64,000 nucleotides of DNA, taken from NCBI GenBank assembly GCA_036426205.1, contig CM071570.1:74617763-74681762 (forward strand), read 5' to 3'. Of the stretch, positions 1 to 9,841 are shown in pieces. The notes beneath the pieces were generated by a model. That model worked only from the letters and a program-made list of their open reading frames with translations. It was not told the DNA's origin and did no database searches. Position 1 is the first letter of the stretch. Every line of letters begins with the position of its first letter. The translations under genes and the position numbers were made by a program. The stretch comes from Ascaphus truei. Taxonomy: Eukaryota > Chordata > Amphibia > Anura > Ascaphidae.

Positions 1-580
1 GAGAAGAGGAGATCAGCAACGACACATCCTCCTCTGTGACAGTGGAAAAAGAGTCAAGGAAGGCAGGAGGAGAGTTAGCAAGAAAGAAAGATGACCTCCG
101 GCGTGATGACTCAAGTACAGTTGTTAAATATAAATTGGATAAATACAGAAGGGGACAAAAATCTATTAATAAAGGTTGTTAGCCTATTTAAACATTTCAA
201 GTTACATTTTTACAGTTGCAGATTAATGTCGTTTGTGATCTATAAATTCCTTCCCACTTGGAGTTTCAGAGGTTAATCAGATAGATGAGGCTAGATCTCA
301 GCTTATTCAGGATATTGACTTGATATAAACAAAATAGAAAAAAAATCATGGCACAGTAAATTTATTAACACTATACTGAGTTAGAACAATATTGCACTTA
401 GACAGCACATGATAAAACAGCTTTTGTAGATAGCTTCCCAGCATGTAGCAATGGACTCTTTGGTAGTGGTCCTGCTCACAATTCAGGCTCCACGGAATCC
501 AGGCGGTCTTTTCTCCCTTTACTACTACATGTCTGCTGAGCCCGTCTCCTCAGATTTCCATGTGGGGGTAGACACGTCAC
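1..580. other. No gene recognised
   Basis: Moderately AT-rich sequence with short open frames only. The first 100 bases are purine-rich and have no recognisable protein similarity. No repeat boundary was found before the hairpin near position 633. Confidence 0.5.
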
Positions 581-632
581 GTCACCTCTCCTTCCTTCCT
601 GTACCTTGGGCATGGACAGGAGGTAGCCAGCA

Positions 633-710
633 GGAGATCTTTCCCGAGCGGTGTCTTCCGAGTCGCGTTCGTGTTCGCCACTCGGAAGACATAGCTCGTG
701 AAAGATCTCC
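633..710. repeat. Foldback hairpin, 30-bp arms
   Basis: The left arm is 633-662 and the right arm 681-710, around an 18-base loop. The arms pair at 27 of 30 positions; both outer ends read GGAGATCTTT on their own strand. It lies at the point where the L2-type endonuclease frame stops resembling its family, so it may mark a junction or a small foldback insertion. A structured RNA is possible but nothing else supports it. Confidence 0.75.
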
Positions 711-716
711 TTCAAA

Positions 717-1532
717 GTGAGAGAGAAAGACAAAAGGGGGATGAGTAGAGGTAGGTGGGCGATAGATGACCGCCACGTGGAGAGGAGAGAAAATCTGGAC
801 AGTGTGAGCCTCAAAAGGAGGGAAAAGCAAAAGAGGGAGGAAAAGGAAGGGTTTGGTAGCGGCAGATATAGGAGAGCAGTAGCCCCACGCCTTCACCCTT
901 GCCATCAGGGCGCGGAGTGTGGGAGAAAGAAAGGCCCCCCCTAAGAGAAGGCAGCTTCCAGAGCAGAGCCAGACATAGAGCCAAGTCTCAGTTATAGCAA
1001 AGAGGAGAAGAGAGTGAGAGAGAAAAAAGAAATGCACCGAGAGGAACATGTTAGAAAGGGAGCAAGCATTCCAAAGGGCACAGGAGAAAGGTAGAGAGGA
1101 GGGAGGGTGACAAGGGATGGGTATGAGGTTGGATGAGTTGGCACCAGAAGGAGTAGAAGTTGAATGTGGGAGGCGAGGGCGAGCACATACAGAAATAAGG
1201 CAGGGACCAGGATTGGTAGAGATATCCCCTGAAGCAAGGAGGAGAAGCAAGGAAAGAAAGAGAATGTGTGAGGATGATTTGTAGGGGTGTGTTTTCGTGC
1301 CGTGGGTATAGCTGTGTGGTGTCAGAGGGCGCCGGTAAGAAAGGAGTTCATGTGAACTGAGAAGTGCCAAAGAAAGGAGAGATGTAGATATATGAATAGA
1401 CTTGTAGAAAGAAGTACGTATTTTGAGAAGAAGTGAGGTCACAACAAATTTAAATATTAATGGCAGCAATTGTTTAGTGCTGAGATGTGCAGTCTGGTAT
1501 AGATAATATGGTGGCATATGATTTGGTGGCAA
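717..1532 (-). pseudogene. L2-type LINE ORF2 remnant, APE endonuclease part
   Basis: The minus-strand frame opens at 1532 and stays open to 582. The N-terminal part is hydrophobic and serine-rich. A 2A-like GDISTNPGP lies at residues 102-110, followed by blocks seen in the AP-type endonuclease of L2/CR1-class LINEs: LWNACSL (about 153-159), AITETWL (179-185) and AVIYRPP (254-260). In intact elements this nuclease nicks target DNA to prime reverse transcription. After about residue 272 the frame runs into the hairpin and loses similarity. No RT follows, so this is a broken fragment. L2 is preferred over CR1 because of its likeness to the L2-type RT fragments at 33-35 kb and 50-52 kb. Confidence 0.7.
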
Positions 1533-1749
1533 AACGGCAGATACTTATATAAATAAGATCCTACAGCTGGGATTCACTGCTCTGATAAAGTACAGTATAT
1601 TGAAGCTCAAGCCAGCGTTTGCTGCCATTGACTTGAAATGGGATAGAGCTTCGATACTACTAATGGAGCTTAGTGAATTTCCCCTTAAATGGTTTTTAAA
1701 AGAATTGCTGCTATTATAATAAAGCATTTGGGTATTATCAGGGGACTCC

Positions 1750-2205
1750 CTAGCCTATCCCGGTCTCTACCCCCCCTCCCTCCCCCACTCTCCCCAAGTT
1801 TCTCTCCCCCCCCCCCTGTCTCTCACTTTTCCCAATCTCACCACTCTCTTCCTCACTCCCTCTCTTACACGCTATCAAACAATTACCCCCCTCTCACTCA
1901 ATCCAACCTCCCTCCCTGGCCACAAACACACACACACAATTCCTACCCTCACACACAATCCCCCCACAATACATGCATACAAGACTACCCCCATCCCAAA
2001 ATCCATACAACACTACCCTCCCATCCCAATACTATACATACAACAACACGGCCCCCATCCCCAAATACATACACCACTACCCCCCATTCCCAATTACATA
2101 CAACACTACCCCCCATACCCAAATATATACATTACCCCCCATCCCCAAATACATACAAACACTACCCCCCCCCCACCCAATACAAACACCACAACTGGCA
2201 TGAGC
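1750..2205. repeat. C-rich region with ~30-bp minisatellite
   Basis: A pyrimidine-rich lead-in is followed from about 1975 by roughly seven degenerate units of about 30 bases, built on CCCCCCATCCCCAAATACAT. The complementary strand is G-rich. Open frames here (for example 1689-2273 plus) are translations of the repeat. The unit resembles the inverse of the repeat at 34.9-35.2 kb. Confidence 0.8.
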
Positions 2206-2269
2206 TCAGCTCTGGTGCCCCGCTCTCCCCAGCTGCTGTGGGCCTCTTTCCCCCTGTCGGTGGCCCGGT

Positions 2270-2287
2270 GTGATATATAATATATAC

Positions 2288-2320
<33 letters not shown>

Positions 2321-2350
2321 GTATAATATATATAATATATATATATATAA
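2270..2350. repeat. (TA)n microsatellite
   Basis: Nearly pure alternating TA with few interruptions, directly next to the left inverted end at 2348. Confidence 0.9.
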
Positions 2351-2450
2351 AGTAAGAGTGCAAAAAATGCTTCCAATGGTGTAATAAAGTAATTTATTAG
2401 GTTACAAAAAATAAAAATTAAAAAACAAAAATGGGTCATTCGGTGTAGAA

Positions 2451-2963
2451 CCGTGATTTTCAACCGGTGTTCCATGGAACCCCGGGGATTCCACCAGGGG
2501 AGGAGCTGGGACAACTCTGCCATGCTGTCCCAGGCTCGGCGGCACCCCACATAGCAGTGACCGGGCGGCTCTCGAGCTGAGCAGCAGCAGCAGCCCGGTC
2601 ACTGCTTTCCTTCCACTCCCTGCTCCGGTCAGCGCCGTAAGTCCCACCAACTTCCAGCTGACAGGAGGGAGAGGAAGGATCAGATAAGAGTGTGCGGGCA
2701 GCCGTTAATGTGGGTGTGTGTGTAAGTGAGAGGGGGAGTGTGTGTGTGTGTGTGCGTGCGCAAGGGGGAAGAGTGGTCCATGTCATATGGATTTGAAGGG
2801 GTAAGAGAGTGAGGGGGAAAGGGAGCATAAGGGGGAGAGTGTGACGGGGGAGAGACACGAGAGACGGGGCGGGGGCGAGAGATGGGGGCGAGGGTTGGGG
2901 TTTCCCAGAATTTCACCATCGAATTCTGGGGTTCCCTAACCAAAAAAAGGTTGAAAACTACTG
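2451..2963. mobile_element. hAT-type MITE with 8-bp target duplication
   Basis: The ends are inverted: the left reads CCGTGATTTTCAACC and the right, complemented, reads CAGTAGTTTTCAACC. The flanks are GTGTAGAA (2443-2450) and ATGTAGAA (2964-2971), an 8-bp target duplication with one mismatch, as expected for hAT. The interior is G-rich with (GT)n near 2710-2755 and has no transposase. It is inserted inside the larger inverted-ended element. Confidence 0.75.
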
Positions 2964-2971
2964 ATGTAGAA

Positions 2972-3880
2972 AGTGTAAAGGTCCTTCCACCCTTGTTTTA
3001 TCTGTATTGGTTCGATCCCTCCTGCCACCGGTGTACTGTCTGGCGTCTCATCATCAGGGATACTCTTCCATATAGTGCTTGGAGTCACCCTACGCGTATA
3101 CGGCTGGTTATAAAGTGTATAGCCTATACCTTATAAACCTTATAAATCTCATATCTGAAAATGTAAGATGATGTTTGGATTTTAACACAATGAATATGAG
3201 GTATTCAAAATTAAAGATTAAAATAAGGTAGATAACATTATAATGATATGCCATTGATTTAGCTGCCTTTATACAATAAATTGCTCAATTAAATTTTAAT
3301 TATGTTATGGAAGAGCTGGCAAATCATTATAATTTGTATGTATCCTGAATTGTATCTTATTTAATCTTTCATTTTGAATACATAATTTAGCTGAGTTTTA
3401 TGAGGTATGTAATATACACTTCATAACAGCCACATATTTATGTAATTTCTATGCTTTCATCTCTAATCATTATGTTCACATATAATTGATTTTACGAATT
3501 CACAATGTTAACTAAGCTTGTGCAATTTCACGTGTCCATTTTCTCAGTCATAACTGGCACATTATCACATTTCCCACTAGGTTCATTTAGATCATTCTAT
3601 GTTTTCATTCAGAATGATGTTTATATTCAGTATCACAGTCACACATTATTATATTATCTCTCTCATCAAACTGTGGCACTTCGATATAGCAAAGGTGTCA
3701 CAAAAGGGTTCTTGGAATAGACGTGCGAGGTTACCATGGCAACATTTTTGTAACTTACTAGTGAGTAACCTATCCCCATTGTATGAATACAATATAGATG
3801 AAACAAGGTTAGAAGGACATTTACAGCTTCTACGTGCTTTATGAACACTGAATTCGTCGTGAGTGAGCATTTTGTTAAAC
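2972..3880. other. AT-rich interior, no gene recognised
   Basis: No domain-like frame. A tRNA B-box-like GGTTCGATCCC at 3009 has no matching A box and was not called. Confidence 0.5.
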
Positions 3881-4205
3881 TTTTTATTCTGTGTAACCTG
3901 ATAAATTACTTTATTACTCCATTGGAAGTGTTTTTGCACTCTTACCTTTCAGATACTGCTTCTAAGTACCACAAACTCAGAGTAGAAGCAGAAGCACTTC
4001 TATGGTGCCATGCCTGTTTCTAATCTATTAACTATTAACATTGGACTTGTAAATACAGCTGAAAAATTATATAATTTTTTTCATGGTAACCCATGTGTAC
4101 TGTGCACTAAGCTATATTTATTTTATACAATATAGTGTTTTTGATAAGATTTACAGTTCCACGCTCTGTTCTGGGTGTGTGTGTGTCTGTTTATAGCAAA
4201 TGGAA

Positions 4206-4235
4206 ATATTACTCTGTGCTCAATTGCTTGTCTTA
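4206..4235 (+). repeat. Dispersed repeat R, left piece
   Basis: This stretch, ending GTCTTA, matches the start of the repeat found whole at 38.56 kb and, on minus, at 46.2 kb. Its continuation is at 5391, beyond two Harbinger MITEs. Repeat R carries ATGCAAATGAGCACAC-like and GGGATTCTGGGAAATGACATG-like blocks. Its origin (SINE or MITE) is unknown. Confidence 0.65.
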
Positions 4236-4509
4236 GGCCCAGGACATAGTGAACTCAGTGTCGCTGAGCCGGGCTGAGCCGCGCTGAACAGATGCACAAA
4301 GCCCCTGCATCTGTTATCAGCGCGGCTATAGTTGCTCCCTCCGCATGCGTGCTGATGCGTGCGGAGGCTGAGAAACTTCCCCGAGACAGGCAAGTTTGAA
4401 ATTTGCCGCTCGGGGAAGCGGAGGAGCGGTCACGTGACCGCTCCCATCCAATGGGGCTGCAGCCGGTCCGGCATTGTAACTACAGAGCCACCAGACCAGC
4501 AGAGGGGGG

Positions 4510-4551
<42 letters not shown>

Positions 4552-4795
4552 TGCACATTGAATTTTAATACTTGGCAAAAAAGTCCACAAATTTCGCCTC
4601 TTTTGCGAACTACTGTGGAAAATTGCACATCTCTAAATATGATCATATACTGTCGCTTATTTGAACAATTTATAAGATGTTAAGAGACAAGTCAACATAG
4701 TGGAAAGGTGAATATATTTATCAAAGTTGCACAATGTTAATAAATAATTTATTCTCACAACATGTCTTTTTTTTTAATTTTTAAAATATTATATA

Positions 4796-4831
<36 letters not shown>

Positions 4832-5042
4832 TCCCCAGTGACACACAAACACACAGACCACTTCAAAGTGACACACACACACACACACTGACAGCTACCA
4901 AGTGACACGCACACACAGTGATACCTGCCTCCCAAGCGCACTTGCTGTCTCCTCTGCCAAGACAGCAAAAAGCTCCTGGTAGAGCGAGAGGCAGCAAGCA
5001 TGAGCGAGCAGCAGCACCAAAGTGTTTACTATGTCCCAGGCC
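4236..5042. mobile_element. PIF/Harbinger-like MITE (807 bp), TTA duplication
   Basis: The left end is GGCCCAGGACATAGTGAAC and the right end, complemented, is GGCCTGGGACATAGTAAAC. TTA flanks both sides (4233-4235 and 5043-5045), the TWA target duplication typical of PIF/Harbinger. The interior has no transposase but contains (GT)n at 4510-4552, (CA)n near 4800-4890 and a CACGTG-centred segment near 4432. The last flanking TTA is shared with the next MITE. Confidence 0.8.
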
Positions 5043-5045
5043 TTA

Positions 5046-5390
5046 GGCCGCGTCCATGTTTAGTGCTTGCTCAGCGCGCTTCCGATCGGCACTGAGCCTC
5101 TACAGCCGCAATGAGAGCGGCTTTAGTAGGGGCTTGCCTACGCTTCCGCAAGCGCGCGGAAGCGTAGGTCTTAGGAAATTTTTACATTTTCCCGCTTGCC
5201 AAAGCGCAGGGCCGGTCACGTAAGCGGTTCGCCCAATGAGGGCGAACCAGCTCCGTGACGTCACTGTCCCGCCCGCCAACACGCCCCCGACACGCCCACA
5301 GACGGCGCGCTGTCTAAGGCCAGGGAAAGCACCCGCTTTCCCTCAGCCTCAGCACGCCTCCGCACGCCAGCAAGAACCATGGACGAAGCC
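5046..5390. mobile_element. PIF/Harbinger-like MITE (345 bp), TTA duplication
   Basis: The left end is GGCCGCGTCCATG and the right end, complemented, is GGCTTCGTCCATGG. TTA flanks both sides (5043-5045 and 5391-5393). It is GC-rich and palindromic in parts, with GCGGTTCGCCCAATGAGG and GTGACGTCAC blocks. It is closely similar along its length to the MITE at 57530-57866, so they are the same family. Non-coding. Confidence 0.85.
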
Positions 5391-5660
5391 TTAGACAGGT
5401 CTGCAACCCTGCCTTTCACCATTATCACCCAGTGCTTCCATTGCAGCATGGGATTCTGGGAAATGACATGCAAATGAGCACACAGTGCCACCTTTTGCTT
5501 CAAATCCATATGACACGGACCCCTATAAGCTTCATTGCACAGCTTTTGAGCACAGCCTGGGTTAAGATGCAAAGCCAGCAAACCTACTCACAGACAGCTG
5601 TTTCAACCTATAGGGTCTCATCAGTGTGAGGTAGGTTATACTGGCTTTGCAATTTGAAGC
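5391..5660 (+). repeat. Dispersed repeat R, right piece
   Basis: Continues the repeat broken at 4235: GGTCTGCAACC, the CCATTATCACCC block, then GACATGCAAATGAGCACAC, and a distal part ending in TAGGGTCTCATCAGTGTG. The distal part matches 45.97-46.06 kb on the opposite strand. It contains an exact octamer-like ATGCAAAT. No coding potential. Confidence 0.65.
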
Positions 5661-5743
5661 TTTTGGATAGATTTCACCACACATTATCAAAGCGCATACA
5701 AATATCAGTGCATTATGATTAAGCTATAATTACAAACAACAAT

Positions 5744-5891
5744 CGTACGGTACCCAATCAGTACACCCTCCCGCGGATCGAGGACCTCCTGAACGCCCTA
5801 TCCGGGAATAAGTGATTCAGTGTGTTGGACTTGAGGTCCGGGTACTATCAGGTGCCATGGACTCTGAAGACCAAGAGAAGACGGCCTTCAT
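5744..5891 (+). pseudogene. Ty3/gypsy reverse transcriptase, broken N-terminal part
   Basis: A conceptual frame from 5744 shows TLPRIEDLLNAL and FSVLDLRSGYYQVP, the first catalytic-Asp region of Ty3/gypsy RT. The frame is broken by a TGA at 5813-5815 and by single-base losses near 5861 and 5945. Similarity begins abruptly at about 5744; gag, protease, primer-binding site and 5' LTR are all missing, so the element is 5'-truncated here. Confidence 0.8.
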
Positions 5892-6749
5892 ATGCCCCTT
5901 GGGATCCTATCAGTTTACGCGTATGCCTCAAGGAATATGCGGGGCCCCGCCACGTTCCAGCGTCTGATGGAAAAGACCATTGGGGACATGAACCCTCGGG
6001 AATGTCTGGTGTACCTTGAGGACATCATAGTGTTCGGGAAGACACTGGAGGAGCATGAGGAACGACTGTTGAAGGTGCTGGATCGACTCAGCAATGAAGG
6101 GCTGAAGCTGTCCATGGACAAGTGTCGGTTCTGCCGTACGTCAGTGACTTATGTGGGCCACATTGTGTCAGCTGAAGGAATATCTACCGATCCTGGGAAG
6201 ATAGAAGCTGTGGTGAATTGGCCAAGACACAATAACGTCCAAGAATTACGGTCATTTCTGGGGTTCTGCGGGTACTACCGAAGATTCATGGAAGGCTACT
6301 CGGGTAAAGCCAAAGTTCTTAATAATCTCTTAAAAATATACCCCGAAGACACAGGGAGGAAAGCCACCTCGGCTCAAGCACCATTTGGGGACAAGTGGAC
6401 TCCTGCATGTGAACAGGCATTCCTAGGGCTGAAGACCAACTTAACCCAGGCCCCGGTGTTGGCGTATGCTGATCCTGACCGAGAATACGTCCTGCATGTG
6501 GATGCCAGCTTCAACGGCTTGGGAGCAGTGTTGCATCAGAAATATGATACTGGGCTCCGACCGGTGGCGTATGCTAGTCGAAGTTTGACCCCAAGCGAAC
6601 AGAACTATCCAGTCCACAAACTGGAGTTCCTAGTTCCTATAGTGGATAAGTTACATGACTACCTGTATGGCATTCAGTTTGAGGTCAGGACTGATAACAA
6701 CCCGATGACATATGTCAACACTTCCGCTAAACTGGATGCGACAGGCTAG
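5892..6749 (+). pseudogene. Ty3/gypsy pol: RT palm/thumb and RNase H
   Basis: Open for 285 codons. It includes ATFQRLMEKTIGDM, then YLEDIIVFGKTLEEHEERL, where the usual Y-x-D-D catalytic pair reads YLED, a probably inactivating change. It continues through VGHIVSAEGISTDPGKIEAV and LRSFLGFCGYYRRFMEGYS. RNase H follows with HVDASFNGLGAVLHQ (Asp at 6501), KLEFL (Glu at 6624) and RTDNNP (Asp at 6693). These copy and degrade the RNA template in a live element. The frame ends in TAG at 6747-6749 with a shift to the next frame. Confidence 0.92.
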
Positions 6750-6754
6750 CGGCA

Positions 6755-7345
6755 TTGTCAAACTATCGATTCAACCTCAAGTACAAACCAGGGCCTACCA
6801 ATATAGGAGCAGACGCTCTGTCTCGAAGACCTGGGCTCCACCCTACTACTGACGAGGAAGTGTGGGAAGAAATTCCGGGACCTGGCATACGGGCATTGTG
6901 TTCTCTAGCTGCAGTGGTTGACGATCAAGTAGCGTTCTCCGAGTTAAGAATAGCAGATTCCCTAGGGTGTCAGCCCCGAGCAGTTCCTAGGGCGTACCGA
7001 CATCCAGAAGGGATGAATATCACTGACGATAAGATCATTGCATGGAAGGAATTGGTGCAATATCAAATTCAGGATCCAGTAGTGGGACTAGTTCGGCAAG
7101 CATTACAACAAAAGAACCCCTCCATACTTAGACGAGCTCCCAAAGAACTAGTGGGCCAATTAATGAAGGAGCTTGGGAAATTTGAACTGGACAACTGCCT
7201 ATTGTACTGGATCATACCGTACCACAATCATCCCGACAGGCGACAGTTATTTCTGCCCAACATGGTACTCCGGGCATTACATGACGATCATAGTCATCTT
7301 GGCATTGACAAAACGTTCGGTCTACTCCGTGATCGATTCTATTAG
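6755..7345 (+). pseudogene. Ty3/gypsy pol: RNase H end, tether, integrase zinc region
   Basis: Starts with NYRFNLKYKPGPTNIGADALSRRPG, whose GADALSR supplies the last RNase H Asp (6812). A variable tether follows, then the integrase N-terminal zinc-binding region with LHDDHSHLGIDKTFGLLRDRFY. It stops at TAG 7343-7345, where family members usually have Trp (FYWP). A second in-frame TAG lies at 7373-7375. The Cys pair of the zinc finger (CTRC) is readable in another frame at 7379-7391. Confidence 0.9.
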
Positions 7346-7378
7346 CCCAAAATGAGAGAAGCGGTAAGATTGTAGGCA

Positions 7379-8188
7379 GTGCACCCGTTGTATACAGAGG
7401 AAAACACTCCCCACGAGGGAGCACCCATGGCCCATCTGAAAAGTTCAGGCCCCATGGATCTGGTGTGTTTGGATTTCCTGTGCATCGAACCTGACACCCG
7501 GGGCATCGGCAATGTACTAGTAATCACCGACCACTATTCAAGATATGCTCAAGCTTTTCCTACCAAAGACCAAAGGGCGGTGACTGTAGCTAAAGTACTG
7601 TGGGAGAAGTATTTCATTCATTATGGACTGCAAAATCGATTACATTCTGATCAGGGCAGGGACTTTGAAAGTAACCTCATTCGAGAATTGCTTAAGTTAT
7701 TGAATATCACCAAGTCACGGACTACCCCGTACCATCCGGAAGGGGATGCTATGCCCGAACGTTTCAATCGAACGCTGCTCGACATGTTGGGCACCCTGAA
7801 GGGCCCCCAGAAGACCGAGTGGAGCAAGCATGTGGAGACTTTAGTGCATGCTTATAACTGTACTCGCCACGAGTCTACGGGTTACACACCGTACTTCCTA
7901 ATGTTTGGACGAGAAGCCCGGCTGCCAGTGGATGTGCGCCTGCGGATATCTACCGATGGGGTATCCAACAGGACGCATTTCCGGTACGTACAAAGATTAC
8001 AAGACAGCTTGCATCAGGCATATAAGCTGGCCGAGAAAGCCGTGGCTAAATTAAATGCGAATAACAAGAGGCGCTATGATCACAAAGTGCGCCATAAGGA
8101 AATCCGCCCAGGGGATGCGGTCCTCCTTCGCAATTTGGGTGTCCCCGGAAAACACAAACTGGCCGACCGATGGAGAGGGCGTGTATGA
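7379..8188 (+). pseudogene. Ty3/gypsy integrase catalytic core
   Basis: The integrase DDE core is visible: Asp in LVCLDFLC, Asp in LHSDQGRDFESNLI, and Glu in TTPYHPEGDAMPERFNRT. The first Asp segment is followed by VITDHYSRYAQAFPTKDQ. In an active element this core joins cDNA to host DNA. The chain continues through RPGDAVLLRNLGV, the start of the C-terminal GPY/F-like region, then stops at TGA 8186-8188 after a frameshift near 8180. The first Met shown is probably not a true start, since this is an internal polyprotein segment. Confidence 0.93.
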
Positions 8189-8777
8189 AGTGGAGTCACA
8201 GATGCCTGGCCTCCCGGTATACCGCAAACACTCAGAAGGCCGGGTAAAGGTATGGCATAGAAATCATCTACTTCCCATACCTCAAGTAGGGGACAACGAC
8301 TTGGAAGTGCTCACTGTTTCGGTCGATGGAGAGTCGGATAGTACAGAGGATGGCCCAGAGACTGTAGTAAATGCCACCTCTGAGGATCCTATGGAAGGAA
8401 CCTCTCAAAGGGGCCTTCCGACCGTGGGGGCATCTCCCGAAGGAGCTACGGGTAAAGGGCCCCTTGGTCCAACGACAGATACGCTGACTCCACTGAGCCA
8501 GCCGTTAGATCCAAGGAGCCCATGCTTTGTGCCCCAAAGAGACTGTGTAAAACCATTGAGCCCCTCAAGGGCAGAGTTTGACTTGCCAAGCGAGATTTGT
8601 TACTCTCCAGAGGGAGTAATGGAAGAGCATCTGCGCAGAAGCCTAAGAACTGGTCAACCTCCCATGAGGATGGCATATGATCAATTTGGGGCACCCCATT
8701 ATAAAGCTCAGCAGTGGGCTCGCCATAAAGTGAGTTCTGTGATTGGAATGTTCAATGAAATGTATAACCTCATATAG
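8178..8777 (+). pseudogene. Ty3/gypsy integrase C-terminal tail
   Basis: After a frameshift near 8180 the coding sequence continues in another frame with VYEVESQMPGLPVYR and VKVWHRNHLLPIP, the end of the GPY/F-like domain. A low-complexity acidic, Pro/Ser-rich tail runs to a TAG at 8775-8777. This is the natural 3' end of pol. No env-like frame follows. Confidence 0.85.
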
Positions 8778-8805
8778 AGTATACAGTGACAAGTGTAGTT
8801 CTCAT

Positions 8806-9649
8806 TGTCACGGTAGCTTATGACAAGATATAATGAACACCAAATATCTGGGTTGAACTGAACGAGGCTTAGATATAATAAAATATAATTTATTCCTTAA
8901 ATAAGGTGAACACAGCAATATAGTACAATTAACAGGCAAGAAGATAACACTTACTTAGGGTTGGGGAATGGAGAAGTATCCAATAGCAATTCTCCAGTAG
9001 TCCAGTGACATTCAAGATGGAATCAGAAGCACAACTCCAGCAATCCAGTGACATTCAAGATGGTATCAGAAGCACAACTCCAGCAATCCAGCACAACTAA
9101 AAACTGTAGGGTTGACACAGTTTATATACCTGTGCAACCCTATTCTTAACATTGAACACAGCCTATTGGTGAACAATTAACTGTATCCACTCTCTAATGT
9201 GGAGACACAGACTAACAGACTAACCCATGCCCTCAGTTAACAATTAGACTGGCAGAGTTTGTTGATTGACTAATACTTAATCCCTAGACATTGGGTAACA
9301 ATCAAGGCAGTTACTTTTGATCACCGTACTTAGGCTACTCAGCCGTCTGCCCTTCATGACTTATTAGCCTAGCAAATGGCGTCTGCATTTTCAGAACAGA
9401 TCCAAAATAAAATACATATAAACTTTAATATCTACACATATTAATAAGTTCCATTCTGGTGGGCTCAGTGGGTCGACCTTTGCCAGTTTTTAATGCCTAC
9501 AGTGACTCAACATATTGGCCAAATATGAACTCTCTGCGACCTCCAGAACTGGAGATACAGAAATGCACTTTAAAACATTAAAATACATGCTTATAATGAA
9601 ACATGGGAACAGGGGAACATACATATTCAAGGTACAACAAGGTGCAAAC
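8806..9649 (-). mobile_element. Probable solo LTR inserted in the gypsy 3' region
   Basis: An 844-bp segment starts TGTCACGG and is bracketed by the direct repeat CTCAT (8801-8805 and 9650-9654). Read on minus it carries an AATAAA at 8890-8895 and ends CCGTGACA, as an LTR would. Its other terminus (GTTTGCACC on minus) is not a canonical TG, so the boundary is uncertain. It contains two tandem copies of a ~46-bp unit at about 9000-9090. Removing it joins the gypsy pol end to the gypsy 3' sequence. Confidence 0.4.
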
Positions 9650-9654
9650 CTCAT

Positions 9655-9841
9655 CCCTGGACCGCAGTCCAGTTAACCCCTTGTCTCTCTGGTGAGGTCA
9701 GGGGATGGCCATATGGGGTGCAACCCCTTTAATACCGGGCCACCCCCTTTCTCCTTCTACACTCATTATGCCTTTTTATTGTGTAAAAATGTGTATTGGT
9801 ACGTTCCCAAGCGGGGACGTTGGATTCTGCGAGGGGGAGAA
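9655..9841 (+). other. Gypsy 3' untranslated region with polypurine tract
   Basis: Non-coding sequence between pol and the 3' LTR. It ends with GAGGGGGAGA at about 9831-9840, placed like the polypurine primer for plus-strand synthesis, immediately followed by TG at 9842-9843. This position and orientation agree with the plus-strand pol upstream. Confidence 0.65.

Larger units (their letters stand above)
2348..3949. mobile_element. Candidate DNA element with ~58-bp inverted ends
   Basis: 2348-2406 is the reverse complement of 3892-3949 at roughly 90 percent. The shared sequence includes AATTACTTTATTA and GCACTCTTAC. The interior carries a hAT MITE (2451-2963) and about 900 bases of AT-rich DNA with no coding similarity. 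This fits an old non-autonomous DNA transposon. No target duplication could be defined, partly because the left flank is (TA)n. Superfamily unknown. Confidence 0.5.

Noticed and set aside
3005..3025. tRNA B-box-like GGTTCGATCCC
   Set aside because: No A box at the right distance and no cloverleaf; likely chance.
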